From Labilithrix sp. (GTDB lineage: Bacteria; Myxococcota; Polyangia; Polyangiales; Polyangiaceae), in NCBI GenBank assembly GCA_028287035.1, contig JAQBQL010000053.1, positions 1 through 32,608 of the forward strand: a stretch of 32,608 bases of DNA, written 5' to 3'. Below the pieces are notes generated by a model. That model was not told where the DNA came from. It worked only from the letters and a program-made list of their open reading frames with translations, and made no database searches. Shown one piece after another: positions 14,484-23,755 of the stretch. Every line of letters begins with the position of its first letter. Position 1 is the stretch's first letter. The position numbers were made by a program, and so were the translations under genes.

Positions 14484-15419
14484 CTAACGCCGCGCCACGC
14501 TGCGCAGCACCACGGGGGACGGCGCGAACGGCGCATTCATCACGCGCTCCACGAACGCGACCAGCTCACGCGCCTCGGGCCTGACGAGCTTCCCGGGCGG
14601 GAATACTGCCCAGAGGTCCTGATGGGGCAGCTCCCACTCGTCGAGCACCGACTCCACCTCCCCCGACGCGAGCTCGGGGCTGAAGAGCCACTCCGACACG
14701 ATGGCGATGCCCACTCCGGAGAGCACCGCCTCGCGGAGCCCCTCACCGGAGGACACCTTGAGCCGTCCACCGATCCTGACCGCGCGCTCGAGACCGCCGC
14801 GGCGGAAGGACCAGTGGTCGAACGTTCGACCCTCACGCTGCAGGACCACGCACTCGGCCGCGACCAGGTCATCCGGGGTCGTGGGCCGGCCGTGCTTCTC
14901 GAAGAAGGTCCGCGTTGCCATGACGCGCCGGCGCGCCTGACCAAGCTTCCGCACCGTCAGCGACGAGTCGGCGAGCGTTCCGGTCCGGAGGGCGACGTCG
15001 ACGCCTTCTTCGACGAGATTGACGAAGCGGTCGTCGGTGACCACCTCGATATCCATCTCCGGGTGCTGCGCGAGGATCTCGGCGAGGCGCGGCATCAGGT
15101 GGAGGCGCGAGAAGCACACCGACGCGGACACACGGAGCGTTCCCGAGAGCGCGCCGTCCCCCCGCACGAGTCGCTCCGCCTGGTTCACCTTCTCGATGGC
15201 CTGCGCCGCGTTTGCATAGAACGTCTTGCCGGCCTCGGTCAGCGAGGAGCTCCGCGTCGACCGCAGCAGCAGTTTCACGCCGAGCCGCTCCTCGAGCTGG
15301 GCAATCGTCTTCGACACTGCCGGTTGCCCGATCCCGAGCTGCGCGGCGGCAGCCGAGAACGATCCCGCGTCGACGACCCGCACGAAGATCTCCATCGCTC
15401 CGAGGCGGTCGGTGCTCAT
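14484..15419 (-). CDS. LysR-family transcriptional regulator
   Basis: A 311-residue LysR regulator of normal length. The N-terminal winged helix-turn-helix (MEIFVRVVDAGSFSAAAAQLGIGQPAVSKTIAQLEERLG) spans about 8-66, followed by the linker helix and a periplasmic-binding-like effector domain starting at LSGTLRVSASVCFSR. It groups by eye with the AaeR/DsdC-like cluster that often sits beside oxidoreductases. The inducer is unknown. Its ATG overlaps the stop of the lipase maturation factor gene by 4 nt, an unusual coupling for a regulator. The likely local target is the SDR gene downstream. Confidence 0.94.
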   Translation of the reverse strand: MSTDRLGAMEIFVRVVDAGSFSAAAAQLGIGQPAVSKTIAQLEERLGVKLLLRSTRSSSLTEAGKTFYANAAQAIEKVNQAERLVRGDGALSGTLRVSASVCFSRLHLMPRLAEILAQHPEMDIEVVTDDRFVNLVEEGVDVALRTGTLADSSLTVRKLGQARRRVMATRTFFEKHGRPTTPDDLVAAECVVLQREGRTFDHWSFRRGGLERAVRIGGRLKVSSGEGLREAVLSGVGIAIVSEWLFSPELASGEVESVLDEWELPHQDLWAVFPPGKLVRPEARELVAFVERVMNAPFAPSPVVLRSVARR

Positions 15420-16897
15420 GGCCTCGTCCGCAGCATAGCGCCCCCGGGACGCATCAACGGCGCCATCGACAGCCCGCTCGACGTGTCCCCCAGCACCATC
15501 GGCGGCACCACCTCTTCGCGCCGCGTGCGTTCCCACCACGCCCCCGTCGCGCGGCGCTCGCGCCACGTCGTGAAGCGATACCGGTAACGCACGGCCCGGA
15601 TCGCGCGCGGTGGCTCGCCGGCAAACGGATCATGCGCCAGCAGCCCCAGGGTCGCGCGGTCGGCCTCGAGCAGCTTCACGAGCAGCCGGTCGAGCCAGCC
15701 GATCTCGCGCATCGGCGAGAGGGCGGCGAACCACATCATCCAGTCGAGGCGCAGGTGATAGGGCGCCCACTGCCGGGGCCGGCGCATCGGATCGGTGGGC
15801 TTTCCGCGAAAGCCGTATTCACGCCACACCGTCTCGGGGCCGATCTCCGCGTCCCTGGTGCCCTCGATCGCCACCTCGAGGCGCACCTTGCTCACGCTGC
15901 CGAACGCGCCGTAGGTGTTCACCAGGTGCAGCGGATCGAAGCTCGCGTTCATGAGCTGCTCCCGCGAAAGCAGATTGCGCGCTGGCCGATAGGACAGGAC
16001 CGCCACCAGCGCCGCGACCGCGGCGACCAGCCCGTCGTGCCAGCCGACCACCGCCAGCGGCGCGGCGCTCGCGTGCGCGAAGAAGCCGTCACTCATCGCC
16101 GAGGCGGCCAGCAGGATGGTCACGATGTTCAGCCACGAGAAGTTGCCGCTGAGCACGAGCCACGCCTGCGTGATGGCCATGAACGCCGCCGCCGCGCCCG
16201 CCACCGGCTGCGGCAGGAACAGGAGCGGCGGCGCGAGCAGCTGCGCGACGTGACTGCCCACGACCTCGACCCGATGCAGCGGCTTCGGCAGCGCGTGGAA
16301 CCACCACGACAGCGGATTGGGCATCGGCTGCGTCTCGTGGTGGTAGTAGAGGCACGTGCAATCGCGCCAGCATTGATCACCGCGGATCTTGATGAGGCCG
16401 GCCCCGAGCTCCAGGCGAAACAGCAGCCAGCGGAACCCCCAGAGGATCGGCGCGGGGACCGCGCTCCACGCCGGCCCGAGAAACGCCGCGAGGAATCCCG
16501 CCTCCAGCAGGAGCGTCTCCCAGCCGAATCCGTAGAAGCGCTGCCCGACGTTGACGATCGACTGGTAAAGCGCCCAGAGCGCGAGCCAGGTCGCGATGGT
16601 GAGGGCGACCGGCCAGCGATCCGGGACGCCCGCGACGACGAGCAGCGCAAGGGCGGCGCCCGAGCCGCCGACGATCATCAGCCGACGATCCGAATACCCG
16701 AGATGGAAGACGCTCGGCGCCAGGCGGAACGGGACGCGCTCCAGGAACCGCGGCACCGGCAGCAGCCCCCGCTCGCCGAGCAGCGGGCGGAACTGCAGGA
16801 GCACGTTCACGAACGCGATCAGATAGACGAGCCCGAGGCCCCGCTGCAGGACGAGCCGGGCCACCCGGTAGCCATCGGCGTGAAACCAATCGGGCAC
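15416..16897 (-). CDS. Lipase maturation factor family membrane protein
   Basis: A 493-residue LMF1-family protein. It is a multi-span membrane protein with about eight hydrophobic segments (for example RGLGLVYLIAFVNVLLQF and WPVALTIATWLALWAL). Family blocks include FGWETLLLEAGFLAAFL, KIRGDQCWRDCTCLYYHHETQPMP, GNFSWLN and, in the C-terminal soluble part, YRYRFT. Animal LMF1 helps secreted lipases fold in the ER; the bacterial homologues are uncharacterised. The GTG at 16897, 22 bp after the peptidase stop, gives the family's usual N-terminus. It is probably in one operon with the M20 peptidase upstream and the LysR gene downstream. Confidence 0.9.
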   Translation of the reverse strand: MPDWFHADGYRVARLVLQRGLGLVYLIAFVNVLLQFRPLLGERGLLPVPRFLERVPFRLAPSVFHLGYSDRRLMIVGGSGAALALLVVAGVPDRWPVALTIATWLALWALYQSIVNVGQRFYGFGWETLLLEAGFLAAFLGPAWSAVPAPILWGFRWLLFRLELGAGLIKIRGDQCWRDCTCLYYHHETQPMPNPLSWWFHALPKPLHRVEVVGSHVAQLLAPPLLFLPQPVAGAAAAFMAITQAWLVLSGNFSWLNIVTILLAASAMSDGFFAHASAAPLAVVGWHDGLVAAVAALVAVLSYRPARNLLSREQLMNASFDPLHLVNTYGAFGSVSKVRLEVAIEGTRDAEIGPETVWREYGFRGKPTDPMRRPRQWAPYHLRLDWMMWFAALSPMREIGWLDRLLVKLLEADRATLGLLAHDPFAGEPPRAIRAVRYRYRFTTWRERRATGAWWERTRREEVVPPMVLGDTSSGLSMAPLMRPGGAMLRTRP

Positions 16898-16919
16898 CGG
16901 TCCACCCCGCGGCTGCCGC

Positions 16920-18305
16920 TCAGGCGGGCTTCAGGGTGGCGAGCTCGGCATACAGGCGGACGTTCGCCTGCACCGTCTTCTCGTAGACGCCGACGTGCAT
17001 CGACTCGTCGGGACCGTGCGCGCCGGTCTCGGGGTCGATGACCCCGTTGAGGACGAGCGGGAGGCGCGAGAAGCGCTTTCCGAAGAGCGCGACGAACGGG
17101 ATCGAGCCGCCGAGGCCCATGCGCAGCGGCGCGCGCCCCCACGACTTCTCGTACGCGCGATCGACCGCCTCGAAGGCCGGGCCCTTCGCGACGTAATCCC
17201 ACGACTCGGCCGAGCCGGGCAGCGTGGTGAGGGTGACCTTGGCGCCGCCCGGCACGTCGCGCGAGAGCTCCGCGCTCACCGCCTCGAAGAGCTCGCTCTC
17301 GGTCTGTCCGGGGGCGATGCGGAGGCTCAGCTTCGCGGACGCCGACTTTCGCACCGCGTTCTTCTCGGTGCCCGGCGCCGGGAACGTCGTCGAGAGGACG
17401 GTGACCGCCGGCTGCCGCGCCACCCAGGCGGCGGGCGTCAGATCGTGGCCGGGGAGGGGCGCGACGCCGTCGAGCAGCCGCGCGCCGTTGCGGATGACCT
17501 CGTCGTTCATCGGAAAGTCCCGCGAGCTCTCGAGCCACGCCGGATCGACGGGACGGCGCGCGAGGCGGAGCCGCCCGTCCTCGTCGACGAGCCGCGCGAG
17601 GAGGGTGACGAGCGCCATCGCCGGGTCGGGCACGAGGTTGCCCCAGATGCCGGAGTGGACGTCGCTGCGGGCGCTGGCGACCGTGACCTCGATCTCGAGG
17701 AGACCGCGGAGGCTCACCGTGAGCGCCGGGATCTCGGTGCTCGGGTTCTCGCAGTCGGTGAGGACCATCGCGTCCGAGGCGAAGGCGTCGGGGAACGCGT
17801 CCATGAAGCGCTCGAGGTTCGGGCTCCCGATCTCCTCCTCGCCCTCGAGGAGCAGCTTGAGGTTGCAGGGAAGACCGCCGGTCTCCTTCATCCACGCCTC
17901 GATGGCCACGAAGTGGCTGAGCCAGCCGCCCATGTCGTCGGCGGAGCCGCGCCCGTAGAGCCGGTCGCCCTTGCGCACGAGCGCGTGCGGCTCGGTGCTC
18001 CACGACTCGCCCTTCACCGGCTGCACGTCGTAGTGTCCGTAGACGAGGATGGTCGGCTTGTCGGGACCCGCCTCGAGCCACTCGGCGGCGACGCAGGGCA
18101 GGGCGCCGGGCAGCGTGAGCACGCGGGCGCGACGGAGGCCCGCGGTCTCGAGGTCCTTCCGCAGCGTCTCGGCGAGCTCGAGCAGCCGCGGCGCGGCCTC
18201 GGCCTCGCTGGAGATGGGAGCAAACGCGAGGTAGCGACCGAGGCGGGTGAAGGAGCCCTCGACCGCCTGCTGCGCGGCGACCGCGACCCTGGATACGTCG
18301 ACCAT
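16920..18305 (-). CDS. M20-family metallopeptidase (dipeptidase type)
   Basis: A 461-residue M20 peptidase of the carnosinase/ArgE-like group. Di-zinc site motifs are YGHYDVQPV (His, catalytic Asp), GRGSADDMGG (bridging Asp) and EGEEEIGSPN (general-base Glu pair), with the dimerisation domain in the middle (RSDVHSGIWGNLVPDP) and HGPDESMHV (His) near the end. It hydrolyses dipeptides or acylated amino acids in the cytoplasm; no signal peptide is seen. The ATG at 18305 is the only reasonable start. It heads the minus-strand run of four genes and is divergent from the toxin-antitoxin operon across 186 bp. Confidence 0.94.
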   Translation of the reverse strand: MVDVSRVAVAAQQAVEGSFTRLGRYLAFAPISSEAEAAPRLLELAETLRKDLETAGLRRARVLTLPGALPCVAAEWLEAGPDKPTILVYGHYDVQPVKGESWSTEPHALVRKGDRLYGRGSADDMGGWLSHFVAIEAWMKETGGLPCNLKLLLEGEEEIGSPNLERFMDAFPDAFASDAMVLTDCENPSTEIPALTVSLRGLLEIEVTVASARSDVHSGIWGNLVPDPAMALVTLLARLVDEDGRLRLARRPVDPAWLESSRDFPMNDEVIRNGARLLDGVAPLPGHDLTPAAWVARQPAVTVLSTTFPAPGTEKNAVRKSASAKLSLRIAPGQTESELFEAVSAELSRDVPGGAKVTLTTLPGSAESWDYVAKGPAFEAVDRAYEKSWGRAPLRMGLGGSIPFVALFGKRFSRLPLVLNGVIDPETGAHGPDESMHVGVYEKTVQANVRLYAELATLKPA

Positions 18306-18382
18306 TCCTCCTCGCTAGCACGGGGCGAAGCGCCCGCGAAGGGCGTCCGCGCACGGCCCGCGCGATGGCGAACGACGGCGCC

Positions 18383-18411
18383 TTGGCACCTCGGCCATGG
18401 AGCGCTATGCT
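18383..18411 (+). promoter_or_regulatory. Sigma-70-like promoter of the antitoxin operon
   Basis: TTGGCA (18383-18388) and TATGCT (18406-18411) are separated by exactly 17 bp, five and four of six matches to the housekeeping consensus. It lies 81 bp upstream of the antitoxin start, and the -10 box runs straight into the operator repeats. Confidence 0.65.
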
Positions 18412-18444
18412 AACGGAAGCTAACGGTCACTCGCGCCCGTTAGC
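18409..18444. promoter_or_regulatory. Operator repeats GCTAACGG overlapping the promoter
   Basis: GCTAACGG occurs at 18409-18416 and again ten bases on, one helical turn, at 18419-18426. Its inverse CCGTTAGC lies at 18437-18444. The first copy overlaps the -10 box. This is the expected layout for autorepression by the antitoxin encoded downstream. Confidence 0.7.
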
Positions 18445-18491
18445 CTGCCACGAACGCCACCGACCGCCACCGACCGCCCCTCCGCAAGACC

Positions 18492-19238
18492 ATGGCCAAG
18501 AACGCCGCCGCCAAGCTCAGCACCAGCGCCCAGACCGAGCTTCTCGCCCTCGGCCGGACCGGGCGGCGTGGTCCCGCGGCGGTCGGGGTGGGTGCCCGCT
18601 CGCCGGTCGCCGAGGACGAGGTGGTGGTCATCGTCCTCAGCAAGCATGCCGCGGTCGTCAGCAGCAGCACGTTGAAGGGCCGCACCCTCGACGTGGACGA
18701 GCTGCGTCGCCGGCTCGCCGGTGCGGAGCTGGCGGTGGCGCGTCTCGCCGAGGCGCCGACGCCTCCCGAGGCGCCGCCGCTCGCGAAGGGTGAGGCGGCG
18801 CTGCTCGACCGCGCAGGCTTCGTCGATGCCGGGGGAAGCGGGGCGGGCGGCGCGCTCGAGCGCTCGCGCATCGAGCTCGACATGATGCTGGCCGAGAGCC
18901 TCACGCTCGACGACGCGGCGCGCGCGCTCGGCGTCAGCACCGGCCGCCTCCGCCAGCGGCTCGGCCCCACCGCGCGCACGCTCTACGGGATCAAGGACGG
19001 GCGCGCCTGGCGCATCCCGCGCTTCCAGCTCGCCACGAAGGGGCGGCTGGTCCGCGGCATCGACCGCGTGCTGCCGCGCATCCGCGAGGACGCGCACCCG
19101 CTCGCCGTCGCCGCCTGGTTCTCGCAGCCGCACCAGGATCTCGTGACCTCGGACGACGAGGCGCCGGTCTCGCCGCGCGCGTGGCTGCTGGCCGGCCGGG
19201 ATCCCGACATCGTCGCCGAGCTCGCCGCGGAGATCTAG
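18492..19238 (+). CDS. Large antitoxin with Xre/MbcA-ParS-like toxin-binding end
   Basis: A 248-residue protein directly before the RES toxin. The N-terminal 110 residues are unrecognised (VVVIVLSKHAAVVSSSTLKG, then an Ala/Glu helix). Residues 125-175 look like a helix-turn-helix (LDMMLAESLTLDDAARALGVSTGRLRQRL). Residues 175-248 resemble the DUF2384/MbcA antitoxin end (RIPRFQLATKGRLVRGIDRVLP...AWFSQPHQDL...SPRAWLLAGRDPDIVAELA), which covers the toxin's active site. It is clearly longer than ordinary Xre-type partners (about 140-160 residues). It should bind and block the toxin and repress its own promoter at the GCTAACGG repeats. Confidence 0.82.
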   Translation: MAKNAAAKLSTSAQTELLALGRTGRRGPAAVGVGARSPVAEDEVVVIVLSKHAAVVSSSTLKGRTLDVDELRRRLAGAELAVARLAEAPTPPEAPPLAKGEAALLDRAGFVDAGGSGAGGALERSRIELDMMLAESLTLDDAARALGVSTGRLRQRLGPTARTLYGIKDGRAWRIPRFQLATKGRLVRGIDRVLPRIREDAHPLAVAAWFSQPHQDLVTSDDEAPVSPRAWLLAGRDPDIVAELAAEI

Positions 19239-19240
19239 GG

Positions 19241-19855
19241 TTGGCGAAGCTTCCCGAGCCGCCGCACCCGCTCACGGTGCCGGCGGAGACGAAGACCCTT
19301 GCCGCCGGCACGCTGCTCTGGCGGATCTACACGCGCGGGGGGCGGCACCCGAGCGGCTTCGGCGAGCTGCGCACCTTCGGGCCGACCGAGGCGCGCTTCG
19401 ATCACCACGAGCCGCCGGCGCGCGTGCAGGAACGCGGCATCCTCTACGCCGCCGACGATCCGACGACGTGCCTCGCCGAGTGCTTCCAGGTCACGCGCGT
19501 CATCGACCGGCATTCGGGCGACCCGTGGCTCGTCGGGTTCGAGCTGACGCGCGCGCTCACCGTCCTCGACGCGACCGGCGCGTGGCCGACGCGGGCCGGC
19601 GCATCGATGGCGCTGAGCACCGGACCGCGCGCCCGGGCGCGGCGGTGGTCGCAGGAGATCTACGCGGCGTATCCCGAGATCCAGGGCATCTGGTACGGCT
19701 CGTCCATGCACGCGAACCGCCCATCGGTGGCGCTCTACGAGCGCGCGAAGAAGGCGGTGCCCCGCGCGCCGACCTTCCACCGGGCGCTCGCCGACGCCTC
19801 GTTGCGGGGCCGCATCGACGCGGCCGCGACGCGTCTCGGCTACCGGCTCGTGTGA
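19241..19855 (+). CDS. RES-domain toxin (NAD+ phosphorylase family)
   Basis: A 204-residue RES-domain protein. Family features are LLWRIYTRGG (Arg), the F-G-P block ending in ARFDHH, ILYAADDPTTCLAECFQ with the conserved Tyr and Glu, and WYGSSMHANRPSVALYERA near the end. MbcT-type relatives split NAD+ with phosphate into nicotinamide and ADP-ribose-1''-phosphate and so kill or stall the cell. The TTG at 19241, two bases after the antitoxin stop with GGAG upstream, gives the correct length; a start inside the antitoxin gene would add a nonsense leader. Its stop overlaps the HAD gene start, so all three genes form one transcript. Confidence 0.88.
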   Translation: MAKLPEPPHPLTVPAETKTLAAGTLLWRIYTRGGRHPSGFGELRTFGPTEARFDHHEPPARVQERGILYAADDPTTCLAECFQVTRVIDRHSGDPWLVGFELTRALTVLDATGAWPTRAGASMALSTGPRARARRWSQEIYAAYPEIQGIWYGSSMHANRPSVALYERAKKAVPRAPTFHRALADASLRGRIDAAATRLGYRLV

Positions 19856-20319
19856 GCGCGGTGCGCGTCGTCTTCCTCGACTTCGACGGGGTGCTCAACC
19901 GGCGCGCCTTCGTCGAAGCGTCGGGCGCTCCCCACACCCCGGGGCCGCACCTCCTCGATCCCGAGGCGGTCGCGCGGCTGGAGCGTCTCTGCGTGGAAAC
20001 CGGCGCGAGCATCGTCATCACCTCGAGCTGGCGCACCGCCTTCGACGCGGCCAGCCTCACGCGCCTGCTCCGTGACAAGGGCCTCGCCAGAGCGAAGGTG
20101 CTCGGGGTGACGCCGCTCATCCCGTACAAGCGTGGTCGCGGTCAGGAGGTTCAGGCCTGGCTCGACTCGCCGGAGGGTCGCGAGGTGGAGGCGTTCGTCG
20201 TGCTCGACGACGTGGCGGACCTCCTCCATCTCGCGCCGCGGCTCGTGCAGACCTCGTTCGAGACCGGCCTCACCGACGAGCACGTCGCCCTTGCGCGCGT
20301 CGTGCTCTGCGCGGGCTAG
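19852..20319 (+). CDS. HAD-fold phosphatase, SAK type, coupled to the RES toxin
   Basis: A 155-residue haloacid dehalogenase-fold protein of the kind called HAD domain in Swiss Army Knife RNA-repair proteins. The motifs are VFLDFDGVLN (nucleophile D10, acid D12), IVITSSWR (motif II), a Lys/Arg near IPYKRGRGQEVQAWL, and VVLDDVADL (motif IV acidic pair). All catalytic residues are present, and the lack of a large cap suggests small or nucleic-acid-end substrates. The GTG at 19852 overlaps the RES stop (GTGA), so it is translated with the toxin. It may act on the toxin's phosphorylated ADP-ribose product or protect the host; that is hypothesis. It is convergent with icmF, 10 bp apart. Confidence 0.87.
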   Translation: MSAVRVVFLDFDGVLNRRAFVEASGAPHTPGPHLLDPEAVARLERLCVETGASIVITSSWRTAFDAASLTRLLRDKGLARAKVLGVTPLIPYKRGRGQEVQAWLDSPEGREVEAFVVLDDVADLLHLAPRLVQTSFETGLTDEHVALARVVLCAG

Positions 20320-20329
20320 CCCTGCGCTC

Positions 20330-23300
20330 TCACATGTTGCGGCGATACTGGCCGCCGACCTCGTAGAGCGCGCTCGAGAGCTGGCCGAGCGTGCACACCT
20401 TGCAGGCCTCCATCAGCGCCGCGAACACGTTGCCGCCGTCGAGCGCCTCGCGCTTCACCGCGGCGAGCGCCGCCGGGGCGGCCTCGGTATTACGCTGCCA
20501 GAAGGCGTCCCGCGCGGTGATCGCGTAGTCCTTCTCCTCGTTGGTCGCGCGGATGACCTCGGGCGGCGACATCGTCGGCGAGCCCTTGGGATCGAGGAAC
20601 GTGTTCACGCCGATGAGCGGCAGCTGCCCGTTGTGCTTCAGCGTCTCGTAGTAGAGCGACTCTTCCTGGATCTTGGAGCGCTGGTACATGCGCTCCATCG
20701 CACCCAGCACGCCGCCGCGCTCGCTGATGGCGCGGAACTCGGTGAGGACCGCTTGCTCCACGAGGTCGGTGAGCTCCTCGACGATGAACGAGCCCTGCGT
20801 CGGATTCTCGTTCTTCGACAGGCCGAACTCCTTCGTGATGACGAGCTGGATGGCGAGGGCGCGCCGCACGCTTTCCTCGGTGGGAGTCGTGATCGCCTCG
20901 TCGTAGGCATTCGTGTGGAGCGAGTTGCAGTTGTCCTGCAGGGCGAGGAGCGCCTGGAGCGTCGTGCGGATGTCGTTGAACGCGATCTCCTGCGCGTGCA
21001 GCGAGCGGCCCGACGTCTGGATATGGTACTTCAGCTTCTGGGAGCGCTCGTTGCCCTTGTACTTGTCACGGATGGTGCGGGCCCAGATGCGCCGGGCGAC
21101 CCGCCCGATCACGGTGTATTCGGGGTCCATCCCGTTCGAGAAGAAGAACGAGAGATTCGGCGCGAAGTCGTCGATGCTCAACCCGCGCGACAGGTAGTAC
21201 TCGACGAACGTGAATCCGTTGGCGAGCGTGAACGCGAGCTGGGAGATGGGATTCGCCCCAGCCTCGGCGATGTGATAGCCGGAGATCGAGACCGAATAGA
21301 AGTTACGGACGCGGTTTTCGATGAAGTACTGCTGGATGTCGCCCTGGAGGCGCAGCGCGAACTCCGTCGAGAAGATGCAGGTGTTCTGCGCCTGATCCTC
21401 CTTGAGGATGTCGGCCTGGACGGTGCCGCGCACCGCGGAGAGCGTCGCTGCCTTGATCTTCGCGTACACCTCGGGCGGCAGCACGAGGTCGCCGGAGACG
21501 CCGAGCAGCAGGAGGCCGAGCCCGTCGTTGCCCTCGGGCAGCGGGCCCTGGTAGCGCGGGCGCGGCTGACCGCGGCGCTCGTAGATCGCGGCGATCTTCG
21601 CCTCGACCTCCTCGACCTTGTTCTCCTTGCGAATCCAGCGCTCGCAGGCCTGGTCGATCGCGGCATTCAGGAAGAAGCCGAGGAGCATCGGCGCCGGACC
21701 GTTGATCGTCATCGACACCGAGGTCGCGGGGTCGGAAAGGTCGAATCCCGAATAGAGCTTCTTCGCGTCATCGACGCTCGCGATCGAGACTCCCGAGTTG
21801 CCGACCTTGCCGTAGATGTCCGGGCGGTGGTCCGGATCCTCGCCGTACAGCGTGACCGAGTCGAACGCGGTGGAGAGACGCTTGGCCGGCATACCGGCGG
21901 AGACGTAGTGGAAGCGCCGGTTCGTGCGCTCCGGGCCGCCTTCGCCGGCGAACATGCGCGCCGGGTCCTCGTTCTCGCGCTTCAGCGGGAAGACGCCGGC
22001 CGTGAACGGGTAATGCCCGGGAGGCGCCTCGCGCATGAGCCACGTGACGATGTCGCCCCAGTCCTCGTACTTGGGCAGCGCGATCTTCGGCACCCTGAGG
22101 TGCGAGAGCGTCTCCGTCGTGAGATCGATCTCGATGACCTTGTCACGCACCTGGAACTGGTACTTTTCGGCCGCATACCGCTGCTTCGTGGCCGGCCAGT
22201 CCGCGAGCAGCTTCTTCGGCTCGAAAGCCAGGCGCTGCTCGAGGTCCTCGTACATCGCCTGGAGCGGCGGGACGATGGCGGGCTGCTTCGAGCGGGCGGC
22301 GTCGAGAGTGCCCTTGATCTGGTACATGCCGCGTGCGATCTGCGCCTGCGCGCGCACGAAGGTGTCGGCGGCGTCGCAGGTCTCCGCGATCTCGGCGAGA
22401 TAGCGGGTGCGATCCGGCGGGATGATCCAGCGCTTCTCGCTCATGCCCATGGCGAGCGCGAGATGGGGTGCGAGCGCGGTGCCCGTCTTCCGCGTGACCG
22501 TGTCCATGACCGCGGCGTAGAGCCGGTTCATGCCGGGATCGTTGAACTGCGAGGCGATCGTGCCGTACACGGGGAGCGACTCGTCGGTCGTGCCGAAGTC
22601 GTTGTGGTTGCGGCGCCACTGCTTCTTCACGTCACGGAGGGCGTCGAGCGAGCCGCGCTTGTCGAACTTGTTGATGGCGACCACGTCGGCGAAGTCGAGC
22701 ATGTCGATCTTCTCGAGCTGCGTCGCGGCCCCGTACTCGGCAGTCATGACGTAGAGCGAGACGTCGGCGTGCTCGGTGATCTCGGTGTCGGACTGGCCGA
22801 TGCCCGAGGTCTCGACGATGATGAGGTCGAAGCCGGCGGCCTGACAGACCTCGACCGACTCCTTCACGTGCTTCGAGAGCGCGAGGTTCGACTGGCGCGT
22901 CGCCAGCGAGCGCATGTAGACGCGCGGGCTGTCGATGGCGTTCATGCGGATGCGGTCGCCGAGGAGCGCGCCGCCCGACTTCCGCTTCGAGGGGTCGACC
23001 GAGAGCACCGCGATGGTCTTGTCGCTCGTCTCGGCGAGGTAGCGGCGCACGAGCTCGTCGACGAGGCTCGACTTGCCGGAGCCGCCGGTGCCGGTGATGC
23101 CGAGGACGGGTACGCGGCGGCGCTGCGGCTGGTCGGCGAGCGCCTTCTTCAGGCGGTCTCCCGCCTCCGGGAAGTTCTCGGCGATCGTGATGAGCGCGGC
23201 GATGACCGCCGGATCGCGCTGGGCGAGGCCGGGCAGGAGACGCTCGAAGTCGGCGGGGCGCTTCTCGAAGTCGCACCGCTGGATGAGGTCGTCGATCATC

Positions 23301-23701
23301 CCCTGGAGGCCCATCGCGCGGCCGTCGTCCGGGGAGTAGATGCGCGCGACGCCGTACTCCTGCAGCTCGCCGATCTCGGACGGAAGGATGGTGCCGCCGC
23401 CGCCGCCGAAGACCTGCACGTTGGCCTTCGCCTTGCGCAGGAGGTCGATCATGTACTTGAAGTACTCGACGTGGCCGCCCTGGTAGCTCGTGATGGCGAT
23501 GCCCTGGACGTCCTCCTGGATCGCGCAGTTGACGATCTCCGAGACCGACCGGTTGTGGCCGAGGTGCACGACCTCCGCCCCCGAGGACTGCATGAGCCGG
23601 CGCATCACGTTGATGGCGGCGTCGTGTCCGTCGAACAGCGAAGCGGCGCTGACGATGCGGACGTGGTGGCGGGGCTTGTAGGGCTGAGAAGGGCTTTGCA
23701 C
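20330..23701 (-). CDS. icmF: Fused isobutyryl-CoA mutase IcmF
   Basis: A 1123-residue fusion with the IcmF domain order. First is a coenzyme B12-binding domain (about 12-150, [15 protein letters not shown] with ligand His26). Next is a MeaI/MeaB-type G-protein chaperone (P-loop GTGGSGKS at 204-211, ETSGIGQSD switch, NKFDKRG). Last is the acyl-CoA mutase barrel ([42 protein letters not shown]). It interconverts isobutyryl-CoA and n-butyryl-CoA by radical rearrangement and often accepts related acyl-CoAs. The fused G-domain loads and protects the cofactor. The GTG at 23701 gives the expected short N-terminal extension. It lies 54 bp after the helicase gene in the same direction. Confidence 0.96.
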   Translation of the reverse strand: MQSPSQPYKPRHHVRIVSAASLFDGHDAAINVMRRLMQSSGAEVVHLGHNRSVSEIVNCAIQEDVQGIAITSYQGGHVEYFKYMIDLLRKAKANVQVFGGGGGTILPSEIGELQEYGVARIYSPDDGRAMGLQGMIDDLIQRCDFEKRPADFERLLPGLAQRDPAVIAALITIAENFPEAGDRLKKALADQPQRRRVPVLGITGTGGSGKSSLVDELVRRYLAETSDKTIAVLSVDPSKRKSGGALLGDRIRMNAIDSPRVYMRSLATRQSNLALSKHVKESVEVCQAAGFDLIIVETSGIGQSDTEITEHADVSLYVMTAEYGAATQLEKIDMLDFADVVAINKFDKRGSLDALRDVKKQWRRNHNDFGTTDESLPVYGTIASQFNDPGMNRLYAAVMDTVTRKTGTALAPHLALAMGMSEKRWIIPPDRTRYLAEIAETCDAADTFVRAQAQIARGMYQIKGTLDAARSKQPAIVPPLQAMYEDLEQRLAFEPKKLLADWPATKQRYAAEKYQFQVRDKVIEIDLTTETLSHLRVPKIALPKYEDWGDIVTWLMREAPPGHYPFTAGVFPLKRENEDPARMFAGEGGPERTNRRFHYVSAGMPAKRLSTAFDSVTLYGEDPDHRPDIYGKVGNSGVSIASVDDAKKLYSGFDLSDPATSVSMTINGPAPMLLGFFLNAAIDQACERWIRKENKVEEVEAKIAAIYERRGQPRPRYQGPLPEGNDGLGLLLLGVSGDLVLPPEVYAKIKAATLSAVRGTVQADILKEDQAQNTCIFSTEFALRLQGDIQQYFIENRVRNFYSVSISGYHIAEAGANPISQLAFTLANGFTFVEYYLSRGLSIDDFAPNLSFFFSNGMDPEYTVIGRVARRIWARTIRDKYKGNERSQKLKYHIQTSGRSLHAQEIAFNDIRTTLQALLALQDNCNSLHTNAYDEAITTPTEESVRRALAIQLVITKEFGLSKNENPTQGSFIVEELTDLVEQAVLTEFRAISERGGVLGAMERMYQRSKIQEESLYYETLKHNGQLPLIGVNTFLDPKGSPTMSPPEVIRATNEEKDYAITARDAFWQRNTEAAPAALAAVKREALDGGNVFAALMEACKVCTLGQLSSALYEVGGQYRRNM

Positions 23702-23755
23702 GGCGCCGGCGAGTCTATGCCGCAGGCGGCGGCGTCGCCAGCGTCGCGGCGGTCG

